A DNA stretch of 64,000 nt, from NCBI RefSeq assembly GCF_014193585.1, contig NZ_BLXY01000006.1:151023-215022 (forward strand). Direction: 5' to 3'. Numbering within the stretch: position 1 is the stretch's first letter; each line of letters begins with the position of its first letter. Positions 1 to 10,773 of the stretch are shown piece after piece. The position numbers were made by a program, and so were the translations under genes. The notes under the pieces are model-generated. The model searched no databases, was not told the origin of the DNA, and was given only the letters and a program-made list of their open reading frames with translations. Source of the DNA: Geomonas paludis. GTDB taxonomy: Bacteria > Desulfobacterota > Desulfuromonadia > Geobacterales > Geobacteraceae.

Positions 1-339
1 GTCACCCGTGAGACCCGCCAACGAGGCGCGGATGACCTCGAACTGCCCCCCCTTGACCGTGATGTTGTAGAGGAGGATGGTGGTCACCACGATATAGAAG
101 ACGGGGAAGAGACCGAAGGCGGCGCCGTGCAGGGTGGCGAGTCCGGCAAGTTTCGCCGGCATCTGCCATACGAAGATGGCGATGGCGATGGCGGAGGCGA
201 CCGCCAGCGGGCCGGCCTTGTGGGCCTTCATCTTGAAGACGGCCAGACAGACGAAGATGACGACGAGGGGGATGGCGGCAACCAGCGCGGACATCGCGAG
301 GCTTCCCGCAACGGGGGTGTAGCTCTGAATCCATGGCAT
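1..339 (-). CDS. lldP: L-lactate permease, N-terminal part (runs off the left edge)
   Basis: The reading frame starts at the ATG at 339-337 and is open to base 1, giving 113 residues beginning MPWIQSYTPVAG. The start has a good ribosome site (AGGAG, seven bases upstream). The translated part holds hydrophobic membrane segments at about residues 15-35, 43-60 and 73-93, as expected for the first helices of the LctP/LldP permease family (usually about 550 residues). The family imports L-lactate with protons across the inner membrane. It is divergent from the lactate-oxidising genes to its right, which supports the assignment. Only the start is in the window, so glycolate permease of the same family cannot be excluded. 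Confidence 0.85.
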   Translation of the reverse strand, partial: MPWIQSYTPVAGSLAMSALVAAIPLVVIFVCLAVFKMKAHKAGPLAVASAIAIAIFVWQMPAKLAGLATLHGAAFGLFPVFYIVVTTILLYNITVKGGQFEVIRASLAGLTGD

Positions 340-778
340 GACTGTTGTTCTCCTTTGGTTCGTGATGCTGGTATGGGCGGCAATAAGATGGCTATCTCAA
401 TCGAAAATCGAATACGTTGGCAACGGCCCCTGCTAGCTGACGCCCACTGCCTGATATGCGGAGAACAGGGCAATCAAACCAAGTTATACATTTTGGTAAG
501 GCCAATTAACCACCTTTTCAGAACACTGTCAAGTTATTTTGCATACGCTATATAAATAGCTTTACTCATGCGGTTTTTTGGACTAGGATATTTTGGCCAT
601 ATGGTAATATCTTTTTTATCATATACCTGGAGCCCGTTTCGCCGAACGAACGTATGACAGAAAAACCGAACAGGTTCCAAGTGATTTAAAACAGCTTTAC
701 CCTGATCAAACCAGTGGCTCTCATGAGGCGGCGGCGATTGACGCGGGTGATGCCAAAAGCGATGGAGGAAGAACAGCT
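340..778. promoter_or_regulatory. Divergent control region between lactate permease and lut genes
   Basis: This 439-base gap has no convincing gene. It is clearly richer in A and T than its flanks, especially 480-640, and must hold the promoters for both divergent units. A CCATATGG palindrome lies at 597-604. A weak sigma-70-like pair (TGTCAA near 528, TATATA near 549) could serve the rightward unit. No sigma-54 site or clear regulator operator was found by eye. Confidence 0.5.
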
Positions 779-1330
779 ATGTACGAGCAATTTAAGGCCA
801 GGGCAGTCGGGGTCGGGGCGGAAGTGCACCGGGTCGGCACCTGCAGTGACGCGGTCGAATTCATCCTCTCATTTTTAAAACAGGAGGGGATTGCCGAAAC
901 TCCGGGGAGCTACGCGGTCTGGGCCAAGGGTTCGTTCCTGGAGGCGGTAGACCGGGGAGCGCTGGCCGGGGTTCCGGGGCTGGGCTTCGAGGTGACCAGG
1001 GAGCGCGCGGCACAGGCCAAGGTGGGTATCAGCGACATGTCCTTCGCGGTCGCCGATACCGGTTCCCTGGTGCAGGACCAGGCGGCGCCGGACCAGCGCC
1101 TGGCGTCAGCGCTGACCGGCATCCACATCGCGCTGGTGCCATCGGGCAACATCGTCGCCGACAAGACTGCCCTCTTCACCCGCATCAATCCCAAAAGCAG
1201 CCGCTACATAGCCTTCATCACCGGCCCCAGCCGTACCGCCGACATCGAGCGGGTCCTGACCATCGGCGTCCACGGGCCGGAGCGGCTCATCATATTGTTT
1301 GTCGACGAGTTGGGAGGGGAGCAGAGATGA
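779..1330 (+). CDS. lutC: LutC-like lactate utilization protein (LUD domain)
   Basis: A 183-residue protein of the LutC/YkgG family, one of three parts of the LutABC (LldEFG) L-lactate dehydrogenase complex that oxidises lactate to pyruvate in the cytoplasm. The LUD fold is seen in the central GISDMSFAVADTGSLV stretch (about residues 82-97) and the following HIALVPSGNIV segment. The length fits LutC (about 200-240) though on the short side. The ATG has a ribosome site (GGAGG) 10 bases upstream. Its stop overlaps the start of the next gene (ATGA at 1327-1330), so the two are probably translated together. The divergent lactate permease supports a lactate role. Confidence 0.85.
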   Translation: MYEQFKARAVGVGAEVHRVGTCSDAVEFILSFLKQEGIAETPGSYAVWAKGSFLEAVDRGALAGVPGLGFEVTRERAAQAKVGISDMSFAVADTGSLVQDQAAPDQRLASALTGIHIALVPSGNIVADKTALFTRINPKSSRYIAFITGPSRTADIERVLTIGVHGPERLIILFVDELGGEQR

Positions 1331-3462
1331 AACAGGAATTCAAGGCAAGCATCAACCGGGCTTTGAACGACGCCAACCTCACCGGCGCGTTGGGCAAGTT
1401 TTCCGAAGCCTACAAGGTGAACCGCACCAAGGCGTACGAGGGGATCGATTTCGAGGAACTGCGCGGCCGTATCGCGGAGGCCAAGTCGGCGGCGGCCTGT
1501 CACCTGGACGAGGTGGCGGAGACCTTCCGGAAGAACGCCGAGGCACTGGGCGCCAAGGTGTTCCGCACCCGCGACCCTGAAGAGGTGAAACAGTACATCC
1601 TCAAGGTGGCGCGCGAAAACGGCGTCAAGAACGTGGTCAAGTCGAAGTCCATGGCCACCGAGGAGATTCACCTTAACCAGGCGCTGCTGCAGGACGGGAT
1701 CTCGGTGGCGGAGACCGATCTCGGGGAATGGATCATCCAGCTCGCCGGCCAGACCCCGTCCCACATGGTGATGCCCGCCATCCACATGACCAAGGAAGAG
1801 GTCGCCGACATCTTCAGCAAGGAAGTGAACGAGCGGCTGGACACCGACATCCCGCGCCTGGTCAAGGTGGCCAGAAACGAGCTGCGCCCGAAGTTCCTGG
1901 AAGCCGACATGGGCATCTCCGGCGGCAATATCGCCGTCGCCGAGACCGGCTCCATTGTACTGGTGACCAACGAGGGGAACGCGCGCCTTGTGACCACCCT
2001 GCCCCGCATCCACGTGGCGCTGATCGGCGTCGAGAAACTGGTCGAGAAGTTCGAGACGGTGGTGCCCATCCTCGACGCGCTTCCCAGGAGCGCCACGGCG
2101 CAGCTTCTCACCAGCTACGTCTCCATCATCACGGGCCCTACCCGAAACGACGACGGCTCGGAGAAGGAGTTGCACATCATCCTGATGGACAACCAGCGCA
2201 CCGAGATGGCCAAGGATCCCAAGTTCAAGCAGGCCCTGCAGTGCATCCGCTGCGGCTCCTGCCTGAACGTCTGTCCCATCTTTCGGCTGGTGGGGGGACA
2301 CGTCTTCGGCAAGGTCTACACCGGCGGCATCGGCACCATCCTCACCGCCTGGTTCGACGAACTGAAAAAATCCGAGGAGATCCAGGGGCTGTGCATCCAG
2401 TGCGGCAACTGCACCCAGGTCTGCCCGGGCAAGCTGGACATCCCCGAGATGATCATGGAGATCCGGCGCAGGCTGGTGCTGGAAAAGGGGCAGCCCCTGG
2501 TGCAGAAGGCGATCTTCAGCGTGGTCAACAACAGGAAACTCTTCCACGGCATGCTGCGGGCCGCCTCGGTCGCAGGGAAACCTTTCACCTCCGGAAAGTT
2601 CATCCGCCACCTGCCGCTGTTCCTTTCCGAGCTGACCGACGGGCGCAGCCTCCCGGCCATCGCCGAAAAACCCTTCCGCGACCTCTACGCCGGGATCGAG
2701 CAGCCCAAGGGGAAGGAGAAGGCGGTCTTCTACGCCGGCTGCCTGATCGACTTCGCCTACCCGGAAACGGGCGTGGCGCTGGTGAAACTGCTCAACAAGG
2801 CCGGGATCGAGGTGATCTTCCCCGAGGAGCAGACCTGCTGCGGCGCACCCGCACTCTACAGCGGCGCCTACGAGGTAGCGGCACAAAACGCCGCAGACAA
2901 CATCACGGCACTCCTCGAGCAGGATGCCCAGTACGTCGTTTCCGCCTGCCCCACCTGTACCGTCGCGCTCGCCCACGACTTCGCCAAGACGCTCGAGGCG
3001 GTCGGGCGGACCGAGTGGCTGGACAAGGCGCGCCAGCTCGCCGAGAAGACCGTCGATCTCGCCACGCTGGTCAAGCGGCTGGTGGACCAGGGACGCCTGA
3101 GCTTCCAGGAAGGCGCCGACCTCGGCAAGATTACCTACCATGACTCCTGTCACCTGAAGCGGACGCTGAAGGTGTCGGAACAGCCGCGCGAACTGCTCCA
3201 GCAGGCGGGCTACCAGGTCGAAGAGATGTTCGAATGCGACATGTGCTGCGGCATGGGCGGCTCCTACTCGATGAAGCTGCCGGAGATCTCGGCGCCCATC
3301 CTGAAGAGGAAGCTGAAGAACATCAAGGATACGGGGGCGCCGCTGGTGGCGATGGACTGCCCGGGATGCGTGCTGCAGATCAGCGGGGGCTTCGATCAGG
3401 ACGGGGCGCCGGTGCGGGTGAAGCACACGGCGGAACTTTTGGCGGAACGGCTGAAAGATTGA
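1327..3462 (+). CDS. Fused LutB-LutA lactate oxidation iron-sulfur protein
   Basis: A 711-residue protein joining two subunits that are separate in Bacillus LutABC and Shewanella LldEFG. Residues about 60-300 form a LutB-type LUD domain (GNIAVAETGSIVLVTNEGN). Two 4Fe-4S ferredoxin motifs follow: CIRCGSCLNVCP near residue 306 and CIQCGNCTQVCP near 356. The C-terminal half is a LutA-type CCG (cysteine-rich) domain pair with CCGAP near residue 504 and CCGMGG near 640, plus a DCPGC motif near the end. By family it should pass electrons from lactate to an acceptor, with LutC as partner. The start overlaps the lutC stop. A strong terminator follows at 3486. Confidence 0.9.
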   Translation: MKQEFKASINRALNDANLTGALGKFSEAYKVNRTKAYEGIDFEELRGRIAEAKSAAACHLDEVAETFRKNAEALGAKVFRTRDPEEVKQYILKVARENGVKNVVKSKSMATEEIHLNQALLQDGISVAETDLGEWIIQLAGQTPSHMVMPAIHMTKEEVADIFSKEVNERLDTDIPRLVKVARNELRPKFLEADMGISGGNIAVAETGSIVLVTNEGNARLVTTLPRIHVALIGVEKLVEKFETVVPILDALPRSATAQLLTSYVSIITGPTRNDDGSEKELHIILMDNQRTEMAKDPKFKQALQCIRCGSCLNVCPIFRLVGGHVFGKVYTGGIGTILTAWFDELKKSEEIQGLCIQCGNCTQVCPGKLDIPEMIMEIRRRLVLEKGQPLVQKAIFSVVNNRKLFHGMLRAASVAGKPFTSGKFIRHLPLFLSELTDGRSLPAIAEKPFRDLYAGIEQPKGKEKAVFYAGCLIDFAYPETGVALVKLLNKAGIEVIFPEEQTCCGAPALYSGAYEVAAQNAADNITALLEQDAQYVVSACPTCTVALAHDFAKTLEAVGRTEWLDKARQLAEKTVDLATLVKRLVDQGRLSFQEGADLGKITYHDSCHLKRTLKVSEQPRELLQQAGYQVEEMFECDMCCGMGGSYSMKLPEISAPILKRKLKNIKDTGAPLVAMDCPGCVLQISGGFDQDGAPVRVKHTAELLAERLKD

Positions 3463-3485
3463 GGTAAGGGCACAGCAGGAAAAGG

Positions 3486-3518
3486 AAAAGCCGCTCGGAA
3501 GAGCGGCTTTTCTCTTTG
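3486..3518 (+). terminator. Intrinsic terminator of the lut operon
   Basis: An 11-base perfect stem (AAAAGCCGCTC / GAGCGGCTTTT) with a GGAA loop and a T-rich tail, 23 bases after the lut stop codon. The A-rich left side also lets it work for the small leftward gene at 3543-3770. Confidence 0.9.
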
Positions 3519-3542
3519 CAGCGGACTACTACCACATCCTTG

Positions 3543-3770
3543 TTACGCCTTCAGTTTGGCAGCCTCCGGCTTGGCGAACAGCGCCTTCACCGCGCCGATG
3601 ACGAGCATGGCTGCAGGAACCATCTGGCCCGCGACGATGACAGCGGCAAAGCCCATGAAAGCCCAGACAAGGATGCCAGGCTCATCCGCCTGCGCACCGT
3701 TAGCGGCAAAAGCCGACGTTGCCGATGCGACTGTTGCGATGATCGAGGTGATAGGTGCTTTCGCTCTCAT
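3543..3770 (-). CDS. Small exported or membrane protein, function unknown
   Basis: A 75-residue protein with an N-terminal signal-like segment (ITSIIATVASATSAFA, residues 7-22) followed by a second hydrophobic stretch (residues 33-66) and a short basic tail. The ATG is well placed after an AGGAGG ribosome site. The composition suggests a small inner-membrane protein, or one with a cleaved signal and one membrane helix. I do not recognise the family. It faces the lut operon with a shared terminator between them. Confidence 0.6.
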   Translation of the reverse strand: MRAKAPITSIIATVASATSAFAANGAQADEPGILVWAFMGFAAVIVAGQMVPAAMLVIGAVKALFAKPEAAKLKA

Positions 3771-4064
3771 GACATCCTCCTTTTAGGATCGGTTGTTAGC
3801 CTGCTGGTTTCATGAAGAGCATCATCCGTGCCAGACGCGGAGCCGGCGCCCACCACGATCCAAGCCGCTGAAATCACAACATTTTACAGAATCGCTGCAG
3901 CTATGGCGCAATCAAGGGACGGCGCCGATAGTATGTTTTTTTCATACACCTGAGCGCCGCACTTCCTGCCCAGCCCCCTGCCCTCTCAGGCAACCCACTG
4001 AAAAGACAAGGGTTATCTCCCATCGCAGAGGTGTATAACCGCCACATGCGGCCACTGTTCAAAT

Positions 4065-4170
4065 GGGGACTGGCTCCGCCAGGTGCCTGTCCCCTTGGTG
4101 CTTATGGAAGACGGCTGAAGCAGAAAGGAGCGTTCCGCTAGAGGGACAGGCACCTGACGGAGCCTGTCCC
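4065..4170. repeat. Paired palindromic REP-like repeat (composite)
   Basis: Two copies of a palindrome of about 30 bases with the pattern GGGGAC-GGC-CC...GG-GCC-GTCCCC: 4065-4094 and 4143-4170. Between them lies GGAGCGTTCCGCTA. The same palindrome occurs at 10703, 18598, 22883, 50508 and 50571, and the same spacer lies, inverted, between the pair at 50508-50600. The gap 3771-4182 holds nothing else I can support. Confidence 0.8.
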
Positions 4171-4182
4171 TTCTGACGCGGT

Positions 4183-4791
4183 CTACTTGGCCTTGGTCAT
4201 CTCCACCTCGATGTTGATCTTCACCTCGTCGCCGACCGCTACTCCTCCTGCTTCCATCATCTTGTTCCAGATCAGCCCGTAGTCCTTCCTGTTGATGGTG
4301 GTGCTGGCCGACGCGCCGCGCCGCAGGGTGCCCATCGGGTCCTTGATCTCGGGCGAAAGGCCTTCCACGTCGAGTACCACCGGCCTGGTCACACCGTGCA
4401 GGGTGAGATTGCCCATCAGCTTGAAGTTCCCGCCGCTCCCCTTGGTTACCCCGGTGGACACGAAGGTCATGGTGGGGTACTTGGCGACATCCAGGAAGTC
4501 GGGACTTTTCAGGTGAGCGTCGCGCTTGGCGACTCCGGTATCGATCGAGGTGGTATCGATGGTCGCGGTGACCGAAGACCTGCTGAGGTCGCTGTCATCG
4601 ATGTTGACCACGCCGGAGACCTTGCCGAACACCCCCTTGACGTTGGAGACCATCAAGTGGCGCACCTTGAATCCTATGCTGCTGTGGTCGGAGTCTATGT
4701 TCCAGGTGGCAGCAGAAGCAAGCACAGGTGCTGCAAAAAGAAATGCTGCCGTTACCAAACCGGCAACCCGGGCCGCTGTCAATCTGATCAT
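4183..4791 (-). CDS. yceI: YceI family periplasmic protein
   Basis: A 202-residue protein starting at the ATG at 4791 (MIRLTAARVAGL), which has GGAGG nine bases upstream; an upstream extension in the same frame has no signal or ribosome site. Residues 1-27 form a signal peptide ending near ASAA. The mature part has the YceI lipocalin-like pattern: TWNIDSDHSSIGFKVRHLMV, then alternating strands through VTATIDTTSID, LMGNLTLHGVTRPV and DYGLIWN. The family binds polyisoprenoids in a beta-barrel and is linked to stress responses in other bacteria; the exact ligand is unknown here. It is a single-gene unit. Confidence 0.9.
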   Translation of the reverse strand: MIRLTAARVAGLVTAAFLFAAPVLASAATWNIDSDHSSIGFKVRHLMVSNVKGVFGKVSGVVNIDDSDLSRSSVTATIDTTSIDTGVAKRDAHLKSPDFLDVAKYPTMTFVSTGVTKGSGGNFKLMGNLTLHGVTRPVVLDVEGLSPEIKDPMGTLRRGASASTTINRKDYGLIWNKMMEAGGVAVGDEVKINIEVEMTKAK

Positions 4792-5045
4792 GGTTATCCT
4801 CCTCTGTGTCACTTGGCCGAACCAAACGACGATATGAGTGTCGTGCAACACCCTAATAATACCATTAAGGTCCTGTTTGTCGACAATTAGAATAACGCTT
4901 GGCAGGGGGGAGCGCGGTGCAGCCACCGGGCTTCAACGGATGGAGAAGGTAGGAAAGACGTGTAGGAAAGTGTGATGCAGCCCTGTGGTCAGGCGGAATC
5001 GAGCCAGTGCACGCAAGGGCAGCTGCCCCCGATGGTAAACCCGGA

Positions 5046-5240
5046 TCAGGCGGTGGCGCCCCTGCGCTCAACGCCGAAATATGGCTCGCGACACGGCGTG
5101 CGTACCGGGTCGACCCCGATGCGGACCCACCCCGACCTGCGCCTGAAGCTGGCGATGGCGCCGGACTGGATCAGTTGCTCCAGCATAAAGTCTTTGACGT
5201 AGTCGTACTTGTTGTCGTCGTAGCTCACCTGAATCAGCAT
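5046..5240 (-). CDS. Small conserved Geobacter-type protein (GSU3473-like)
   Basis: A 64-residue protein starting MLIQVSYDDNKYDYVKDFML at the ATG at 5240, with GGAGGG just upstream. The pattern of an N-terminal beta-strand with DDNKYDYVKDFML, followed by SGWVRIGVDPVR, resembles a small conserved protein family that I recall in Geobacter genomes as GSU3473-like. No enzyme motif or membrane segment is present. Function is unknown. Confidence 0.6.
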   Translation of the reverse strand: MLIQVSYDDNKYDYVKDFMLEQLIQSGAIASFRRRSGWVRIGVDPVRTPCREPYFGVERRGATA

Positions 5241-5405
5241 TACGCCCTCCATGGCTAGAGATGCGCCCGGCAATCTCTATCGAAACGATGCCCCTACCTG
5301 TTGCTGCCGGACACAAACTTTAGCACAAGTTAGTAAAAAAGTCTAAACTTCAACTATGAGAATTCCCGGCCCGTGCGAGACAGGCGGGCCTCCCCTGAAA
5401 CAGTA

Positions 5406-5435
5406 ACAGGGGAAAACCAAATGGCTTTCCCCTGT
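5406..5435 (-). terminator. Perfect 10-bp hairpin downstream of speA
   Basis: ACAGGGGAAA and TTTCCCCTGT pair perfectly around a 10-base loop, 44 bases past the speA stop. The T tail is poor on either strand, so this may be a weak terminator or an RNA-stabilising hairpin. Confidence 0.5.
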
Positions 5436-5478
5436 ACAGTATCGACAGCAAAAAATGGAACTTTAAAAAAAGTTGAAA

Positions 5479-7386
<1,908 letters not shown>

Positions 7387-7428
7387 GTTCAGTTCACCAT
7401 GTTCAGCAAAGTGGGATGTTGACAGTCA

Positions 7429-8583
7429 TCACGACAGACGGTTCTTGAAATCTTCATAGCCGAAGCTGCGCACCACGCGCAATTCCCCGGTCTGCGGCTC
7501 GTAGGTACAGATGTGCGGCAGTTGGATGCCGTTGAACGTGGTCGTTTTGACCATGGTGTAGTGCGACATGTCCAGGAAAGCGAGCTTCTCGCCCGGCACC
7601 AGCTCGTGGTCGAAGGACCAGTCGCCGATGACGTCGCCGGCAAGGCACGACGGGCCGCCCAGGCGGTAGTCGTGCGCCTTCTCCCCCGGCAGGTACCCGT
7701 TCTGGATCTCGGGACGGTAGGGCATCTCCAGGATGTCGGGCATGTGGCAGGTGGCCGAGACGTCCAGGATGGCGATGTCCGCCTCGTTGTGCACCACGTC
7801 GAGCACCTCGGAGACCAGGATGCCGGTGCCGATGGCGATGGCCTCGCCCGGCTCCAGGTAGACCTCGAGGTCGTACTTCTCGCGGTAGTAGCGCACCAGC
7901 TCCACCAGGGCGTCGATGTCGTACCCCTCGCGGGTGATGTGGTGCCCGCCCCCCAGGTTCAGCCACTTCATCTGCGGCAGGAACTCACCGAAGTTCTCCT
8001 CGAAAACCTTGGAGGTCCGCTCCAGGGGATCGAAGAGCTGCTCGCACAGGGTGTGGAAATGCAGCCCTTCCACGCCGGCGAGCGACCTGCCCTCGAACTC
8101 GGAGCGCAGGATGCCCAGGCGCGACTTGGGGGCCGCCGGGTCGTAGATCGGGGTGTGCCCCTCGGAGTGCCCGGGGTTGACCCGCAGACCTACGGAGACG
8201 CGGCCGGCGTACTGCTCCCACATGGGGCGGAAGCGCTCCAGCTGGTGGAACGAGTTGAATACCAGGTGGTTGGAGGTGGTGAGGAGCTCCGCCACGTCGC
8301 TTTCCTTGAAGGCGGCGGAGAAGCTGTGCACCTCGCGGCCGAATTCCTCGCGCCCCAGGCGCGCTTCCCACGGCGAGCTGGCGCAGATGCCGTGCAGCGT
8401 CTGGGAAATGATCGGGAAGACGCTCCACATCGAAAACGCCTTCAGCGCCAAAAGGATCTTGGCGCCGCTGCGCTTTTGCACCTCGTCGAGTATGGCCAGG
8501 TTATGGCGCAGCCGCCCCAGGTCGACCACGAAGGCCGGCGCGGGAGCAAGCTGCGTCATTTCTTCTACGTGCAGTCTGGTCAC
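7429..8583 (-). CDS. nspC: Carboxynorspermidine/carboxyspermidine decarboxylase
   Basis: A 384-residue fold-III PLP decarboxylase of the NspC family. The PLP lysine is in LLALKAFSMWSVFP (near residue 47); other family signs are GLHFHTLCEQ, LNLGGGHH and the C-terminal GGPSCLAGDVIGDW. It removes CO2 from carboxyspermidine or carboxynorspermidine to give spermidine or norspermidine. The frame begins with GTG at 8583, touching the stop of the upstream synthase; an ATG at 8559 is an alternative start. The neighbouring synthase supplies its substrate. Which diamine is used (putrescine or diaminopropane) cannot be read from sequence, but SpeA in the operon favours putrescine and spermidine. Confidence 0.92.
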   Translation of the reverse strand: MTRLHVEEMTQLAPAPAFVVDLGRLRHNLAILDEVQKRSGAKILLALKAFSMWSVFPIISQTLHGICASSPWEARLGREEFGREVHSFSAAFKESDVAELLTTSNHLVFNSFHQLERFRPMWEQYAGRVSVGLRVNPGHSEGHTPIYDPAAPKSRLGILRSEFEGRSLAGVEGLHFHTLCEQLFDPLERTSKVFEENFGEFLPQMKWLNLGGGHHITREGYDIDALVELVRYYREKYDLEVYLEPGEAIAIGTGILVSEVLDVVHNEADIAILDVSATCHMPDILEMPYRPEIQNGYLPGEKAHDYRLGGPSCLAGDVIGDWSFDHELVPGEKLAFLDMSHYTMVKTTTFNGIQLPHICTYEPQTGELRVVRSFGYEDFKNRLS

Positions 8584-9780
8584 TTACAGTTCCGCCCAGT
8601 CGCCACCGTCGACTACCACGGTGGGGAGGCCCATCGGGCCCAGTTTCTCGACAAACGGTTCCGGATCGAACTGCTCCATGTTGAACACGCCCTCGCCGCG
8701 CCACTTGCCGGTCAGCATCATGACGGCGCCGACCACGGCGGGGACGCCGGTGGTGTAGCTGATGGCCTGGCTCTTCACTTCGCGGTAGCACGCCTCGTGG
8801 TCGCAGATGTTGTAGATGTAGACCTGCTTGCGCTTGCCGTCCTTGATGCCGCGGGCGATGACGCCGATGCAGGTGCGCCCCTTGGTGAGCGGACCGAGGC
8901 TGCCCGGATCCGGAAGCACCGCTTTCAAAAACTGCAGCGGCACGATCTTCTGGCCGTTGAATTCGACCTCGTCGATGCGGGTCATGCCGACGTTCTGCAG
9001 CACTTCGAGGTGCTTCAGGTAGTTGTCGGAGAAGGTCATCCAGAACTGCGCCTTCTTGATGGTCGGGATGTGCTTAACCAGCGACTCCATCTCCTCGTGG
9101 TACATGCGGTAGATGTTCATCGGGCCGATGCCGTCCGGGAAGTCGAAGACGCGCTTGGTGGCCAGCGGCGCGGTCTCGACCCAGTCGCCGTTCTCCCAGT
9201 GACGGCAGGGAGCGGTCACCTCGCGGATGTTGATCTCCGGGTTGAAGTTGGTGGCGAAGGGCTGGCCGTGGTTGCCCGCGTTGGCGTCGATGATGTCGAT
9301 CTCGTGCACCTCGTCCAGGTAGTTCTTGGCCGCCAGTGCGGTGTAGACGTTGGTGACACCCGGGTCGAATCCGGAGCCCAGCAGGGCCATGAGCCCCTTC
9401 TCCTTGAAGCGGTCCTGGTAGGCCCACTGCCAGCTGTATTCGAATTTTGCGGTGTCGAGGGGCTCGTAATTGGCGGTATCCAGGTAGTCCACGCCGGTCG
9501 CCAGGCAGGCGTCCATGATGGTCAGGTCCTGGTAGGGCAGCGCCACGTTGATGACCAGCTTGGGCTGCTCGCGCTTGATCAACTCGATCAGTTCCGGCAC
9601 GTTGTCGGCGTCGACCTGGGCGGTGGCGACCGGGAACTCTATCTGCTCCGCGATGGCGCGGCACTTGGATTCGGTGCGGGAAGCGAGGGTAATGGCGGTG
9701 ATCACGCCGGTTGCCTGGGCGCACTTGTGCGTAACGACCCCACCTACGCCACCTGCCCCGATAATCAGTACTTTGCTCAT
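8584..9780 (-). CDS. Carboxynorspermidine synthase (saccharopine dehydrogenase family)
   Basis: A 398-residue reductase with an N-terminal NAD(P)-binding motif VLIIGAGGVGGVV (residues 4-16), then the saccharopine dehydrogenase-like catalytic region (GSGFDPGVTNVYTALAA, YRMYHEEMESLVKHIP). The family joins aspartate semialdehyde to a diamine and reduces the product to carboxyspermidine or carboxynorspermidine. Its stop is immediately followed by nspC, so synthase and decarboxylase form the S-adenosylmethionine-independent spermidine route. The start ATG at 9780 has a GGAG site. The upstream gene is the likely regulator. Confidence 0.92.
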   Translation of the reverse strand: MSKVLIIGAGGVGGVVTHKCAQATGVITAITLASRTESKCRAIAEQIEFPVATAQVDADNVPELIELIKREQPKLVINVALPYQDLTIMDACLATGVDYLDTANYEPLDTAKFEYSWQWAYQDRFKEKGLMALLGSGFDPGVTNVYTALAAKNYLDEVHEIDIIDANAGNHGQPFATNFNPEINIREVTAPCRHWENGDWVETAPLATKRVFDFPDGIGPMNIYRMYHEEMESLVKHIPTIKKAQFWMTFSDNYLKHLEVLQNVGMTRIDEVEFNGQKIVPLQFLKAVLPDPGSLGPLTKGRTCIGVIARGIKDGKRKQVYIYNICDHEACYREVKSQAISYTTGVPAVVGAVMMLTGKWRGEGVFNMEQFDPEPFVEKLGPMGLPTVVVDGGDWAEL

Positions 9781-9798
9781 TTCACTTACTCTCCTCTT

Positions 9799-10344
9799 TC
9801 AATAGTAAAACGTTGGGGGTGTCACAACCCAGAGCAGCTTTGCCGCGCTCTTTCCTACATTTTTCACAGCATGTTTGCGGTCCGAGGAGAAGTAGAAGCA
9901 CTCCCCCTTGTCGACCGTATAGAGTTTGTCGTCCAGGCGTAACTGCACCTTGCCGGAGATGACGAAGCCGAACTCCTCGCCCTCGTGGATGGGCTGTTCG
10001 TCCATCTCGCCGCCGGGGTCGAGCGTCACCAGCACCGGGTCCATCTCGCGGTTCTGGGCCCCCGGCACCAGGAGCTCCACCTTGACGTTGTCGCCATCGT
10101 CCGTCGCCTGCACCCGGGCGTCTTTTCCGAAGACGATGTCCTGGTCCACTTCCTCGCTGAAGAACTCCTGCATGCTGATGCCGAGTACGTCCACGATGTC
10201 CTTCAGCGTCGCGATCGACGGCGACGTGGCATCGTTCTCCAGCTGCGATATGAAGCCCTTGGTCAGATCGGCGCGGCTGGCCAGCTCCTCTTGAGTCAGC
10301 GAATTGGCCATCCTGAGCCTCTTCAACCTCTCACCGATTTTCAA
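9799..10344 (-). CDS. XRE-family regulator with C-terminal cupin domain
   Basis: A 181-residue protein: helix-turn-helix at residues 5-60 (LRMANSLTQEELASRADLTK, then ISQLENDATSPSIATL) and a small cupin at about 105-175 (HEGEEFGFVISGKVQLRLDD). This two-domain form is shared with PuuR and other regulators that sense small molecules through the cupin. The start is a TTG at 10344 with GGAGG four bases away. It is the first gene of the polyamine operon, so sensing of a polyamine or precursor is a reasonable inference. Two similar 17-base sites just upstream are candidate operators. Confidence 0.85.
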   Translation of the reverse strand: MKIGERLKRLRMANSLTQEELASRADLTKGFISQLENDATSPSIATLKDIVDVLGISMQEFFSEEVDQDIVFGKDARVQATDDGDNVKVELLVPGAQNREMDPVLVTLDPGGEMDEQPIHEGEEFGFVISGKVQLRLDDKLYTVDKGECFYFSSDRKHAVKNVGKSAAKLLWVVTPPTFYY

Positions 10345-10356
10345 GTGTCCTCCCCG

Positions 10357-10440
10357 GTTTAGTAACAGTAAACCTTTTGTATTTTGGCAATGTATTGCGT
10401 TGCCGGAATTTTGTCAACAAAAAGTTTAGTAATGGTATAC
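10357..10440. promoter_or_regulatory. Two candidate operators upstream of the polyamine operon
   Basis: GTTTAGTAACAGTAAAC at 10357-10373 and GTTTAGTAATGGTATAC at 10424-10440 are direct repeats matching at 14 of 17 bases, 67 bases apart. The first is an inverted repeat GTTTA-N7-TAAAC. They lie 13 and 80 bases upstream of the XRE-cupin start, in an A+T-rich promoter region. Binding by that regulator is inferred from position. The rest of 10441-10702 holds no gene I can support. Confidence 0.5.
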
Positions 10441-10702
10441 TTCCTGTTTAACATTTAATATTCATTAATTTTATCCTTGCGGCAACTACCCGATTCGACG
10501 TCGGTTTACACGATAAAGCGGGGAGATCTATTGTATACGGATGCGTCTATCACACATGGGATAGAACCGGAAAACCGCCAGCAGTACCAGCCGCCGAAGC
10601 AGCCTCAACGTATACCGGTCCATGCTAACTAGCTGTTGAGCCGTTATTTTTTTTGTGCTACTACTCGTTGACCGGCACGCTCTTTCCTGTGCCGACGCAC
10701 CA

Positions 10703-10731
10703 GGGGACTGGCTCCGCAGGTGCCTGTCCCC
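10703..10731. repeat. REP-like palindromic repeat upstream of folD
   Basis: GGGGACTGGC through GCCTGTCCCC, the same family as the copies at 4065 and 50571. It ends 43 bases before the folD start, so it probably lies within the folD leader. Confidence 0.8.
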
Positions 10732-10773
10732 CTATCACAGGTCCCTTTTCACACTCCAGTCAGAGGAAACAGC

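Noticed and set aside
1204..3426. 740-codon minus-strand frame opposite the lut fusion gene
   Set aside because: Antisense shadow; the plus strand has intact iron-sulfur and CCG motifs.
7513..9942. 809-codon plus-strand frame opposite the polyamine genes
   Set aside because: Antisense shadow with low-complexity His/Val/Leu/Asp composition and no domain.
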